64,000 nt of DNA from CAYNHT01 sp964397485. GTDB taxonomy: Bacteria; Bacillota_I; Bacilli_A; RF39; UBA660. Shown in pieces: positions 62,918 through 64,000 of the stretch. The notes under the pieces were generated by a model. That model saw only the letters and a list, made by a program, of their open reading frames with translations, ran no database searches and had not been told where the DNA came from. The translations under genes were made by a program, and so were the position numbers. Numbering within the stretch: the first letter of the stretch is position 1; each line of letters starts with the position of its first letter. The stretch covers positions 1 through 64,000 of the forward strand of contig CAYNHT010000003.1 of NCBI GenBank assembly GCA_964397485.1, in the 5' to 3' direction.

Positions 62918-63499
62918 ATGAAGATTAACAACGTTGAATTAATTATAAGTGCGGTTAGACGTAGTCAATATCCAACGGATGAAAAACCGGAAATTTTGTT
63001 AGTGGGTCGTTCAAATGTTGGAAAAAGCAGTTTTATTAATACAGTAATTAACCGTAAAAATTATGCCCGTACATCTTCTAACCCTGGTAAAACACAGACA
63101 ATAAATTTTTATTTAGTAAATGAAAGTTTTTATTTAGTGGATGCACCAGGATATGGATATGCTAATTTAGCTAAAAAAAAGAAGAAAAAATTTGGATTAA
63201 TGATGGAAGATTATTTGGTTAGTCGTAACAATTTAAAACAAGTTTTTATGTTAATTGATTTTAGACATAAACCTAGTAGTGATGATATAATGATGTATAA
63301 TTTTTTGAAACATTATAAGATTCCTGTTACAATTGTAGCCACAAAGGCGGATAAAGTGGGAATCACTTTACATCAGAAACAAAGAAATTTAATTTTAAAT
63401 GAACTAGATTTAGTTGTTGGAGATGATTTTATTGTGTTTTCAAATGTAACAAAAGTTGGCCGTGAGGAAATTCATTCTAAAATTGAGAGAACAATTTAA
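62918..63499 (+). CDS. ysxC: Ribosome biogenesis GTPase YsxC/EngB
   Basis: 193 residues. G1 GRSNVGKSS at 30-38, G2 region TSSNPGKTQTINFY, G3 DAPGYGYA and G4 TKADKV, with the YsxC-specific NFYLVNESFYLVDAPGYG. GTPase needed for maturation of the large ribosomal subunit. It lies after its own consensus promoter; in many Firmicutes it follows lonA/clpX, which is not the case here. Confidence 0.96.
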   Translation: MKINNVELIISAVRRSQYPTDEKPEILLVGRSNVGKSSFINTVINRKNYARTSSNPGKTQTINFYLVNESFYLVDAPGYGYANLAKKKKKKFGLMMEDYLVSRNNLKQVFMLIDFRHKPSSDDIMMYNFLKHYKIPVTIVATKADKVGITLHQKQRNLILNELDLVVGDDFIVFSNVTKVGREEIHSKIERTI

Positions 63500-63548
63500 A
63501 ATGTATCCCATTATCTTCTTTAACTCATAGAATATCTTAGGTGATATT

Positions 63549-64000
63549 ATGAAAGTTAATGTTCAAGATGAAGATAATATTATGCTGTATATAAATAACC
63601 TTTACGTAGATAAGGTTATTTTCGATGATAAGAACGAATTAGAAAGATATTTTAAACAATTGTTTGGAAGACTAAAAAAATTCTACAAAATTAATATTAA
63701 AGGATACTATAATATTAATGTACATACTGATAGTTTTTATGGAATTATAATTAGTATGCAAAGGGAAAATATTGATTATTGTGACTATTTTGGAAATCAA
63801 GTTGATATGCGTATAACGGTTGAGAAAAATAATTGTTTTCTTTATAAAATTAATGATATCTTTATGATTAATAAAAAAATCTTAGATAAAATTAATATAT
63901 TAAAATATAAAAATAATTTTTATATCAAGGTTTTAAAAAAACTTGATGATATAGAATTTGCTAGTATTATTGAAAATAGTATTATTATATACGATAATGA
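63549..64000 (+). CDS. Unknown protein, 5' part (3' end outside window)
   Basis: ATG 63549 with TAGGTGAT before it; the frame stays open for 150 codons to the end of the window. The visible part starts MKVNVQDEDNIMLYINNLYV and is rich in Ile, Asn, Lys, Tyr and Phe, without signal peptide. GYYNINVHTDSFYGIII, EYCDYFGNQVDMR-like (NIDYCDYFGNQVDM) and a positively charged end suggest a soluble, mixed alpha/beta protein, but I recognise no family. It follows ysxC by 49 bases. Confidence 0.6.
   Translation, partial: MKVNVQDEDNIMLYINNLYVDKVIFDDKNELERYFKQLFGRLKKFYKINIKGYYNINVHTDSFYGIIISMQRENIDYCDYFGNQVDMRITVEKNNCFLYKINDIFMINKKILDKINILKYKNNFYIKVLKKLDDIEFASIIENSIIIYDN

Overview
The window is a stretch of chromosome from a low-GC, AT-rich Gram-positive-type bacterium, probably an uncultured member of the Bacillota (Bacilli, near the RF39/Izemoplasma/Mollicutes side). 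The evidence is scpA-scpB, a Firmicutes-style rnr-smpB-ssrA block, ysxC, SecA-type lipoproteins, LysM and M23 wall hydrolases, and TGA used as a stop. Promoters are often of the extended -10 type (TGnTATAAT). There is no transposase, integrase, relaxase or CRISPR array. This taxonomic placement is inference.

Layout. 1-9.4 kb: the end of a GLUG-repeat surface protein, a lipoprotein, an HD-GYP-like protein, a TetR/FMN-binding/flavodoxin operon, a YetF-like protein, hydrolases, a permuted-papain protein and an M23 endolysin-like protein. 9.4-14.8 kb: two tandem paralogues with a type IV prepilin N-terminus followed by seven propeller-like repeats; the second carries an in-frame stop. 14.9-19.6 kb: an esterase, scpA-scpB, tRNA-Leu(CAA) and membrane proteins.

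19.7-44.2 kb is the striking part: about 24.5 kb, all on the + strand. It joins Tad-pilus components (CpaB-like SAF protein, CpaF/TadA ATPase, TadB, TadC, a small pilin-like protein, two TadE/F-like proteins, a TadZ/CpaE-like protein) to the conjugation-type T4SS set. The T4SS set is a VirB2/TrbC-like protein, an ectodomain-VirB2 fusion, VirB6/TrbL, VirB3/PrgI, VirB4 split over two overlapping genes, an M23+NlpC/P60 wall hydrolase, two lipoproteins and a VirD4/TraG coupling ATPase. Large secreted cysteine-rich proteins are encoded with it. No relaxase or oriT is visible and housekeeping genes flank both sides, so I infer a resident hybrid envelope nanomachine rather than an integrative conjugative element.

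44.3-52.5 kb: rhodanese, TVP38-like protein, RmuC, YjdF-like protein, RNase R, CapA-like lipoprotein, SmpB and tmRNA. 52.5-56.4 kb: small and surface proteins, including a double-LysM CAP protein and a kinase-like protein. 56.6-62.8 kb: a copper-handling block (CopA, a DUF2318-like protein, an HMA-SafE-cupredoxin fusion) followed by a two-component system. 62.9-64 kb: ysxC and the start of an unknown gene.
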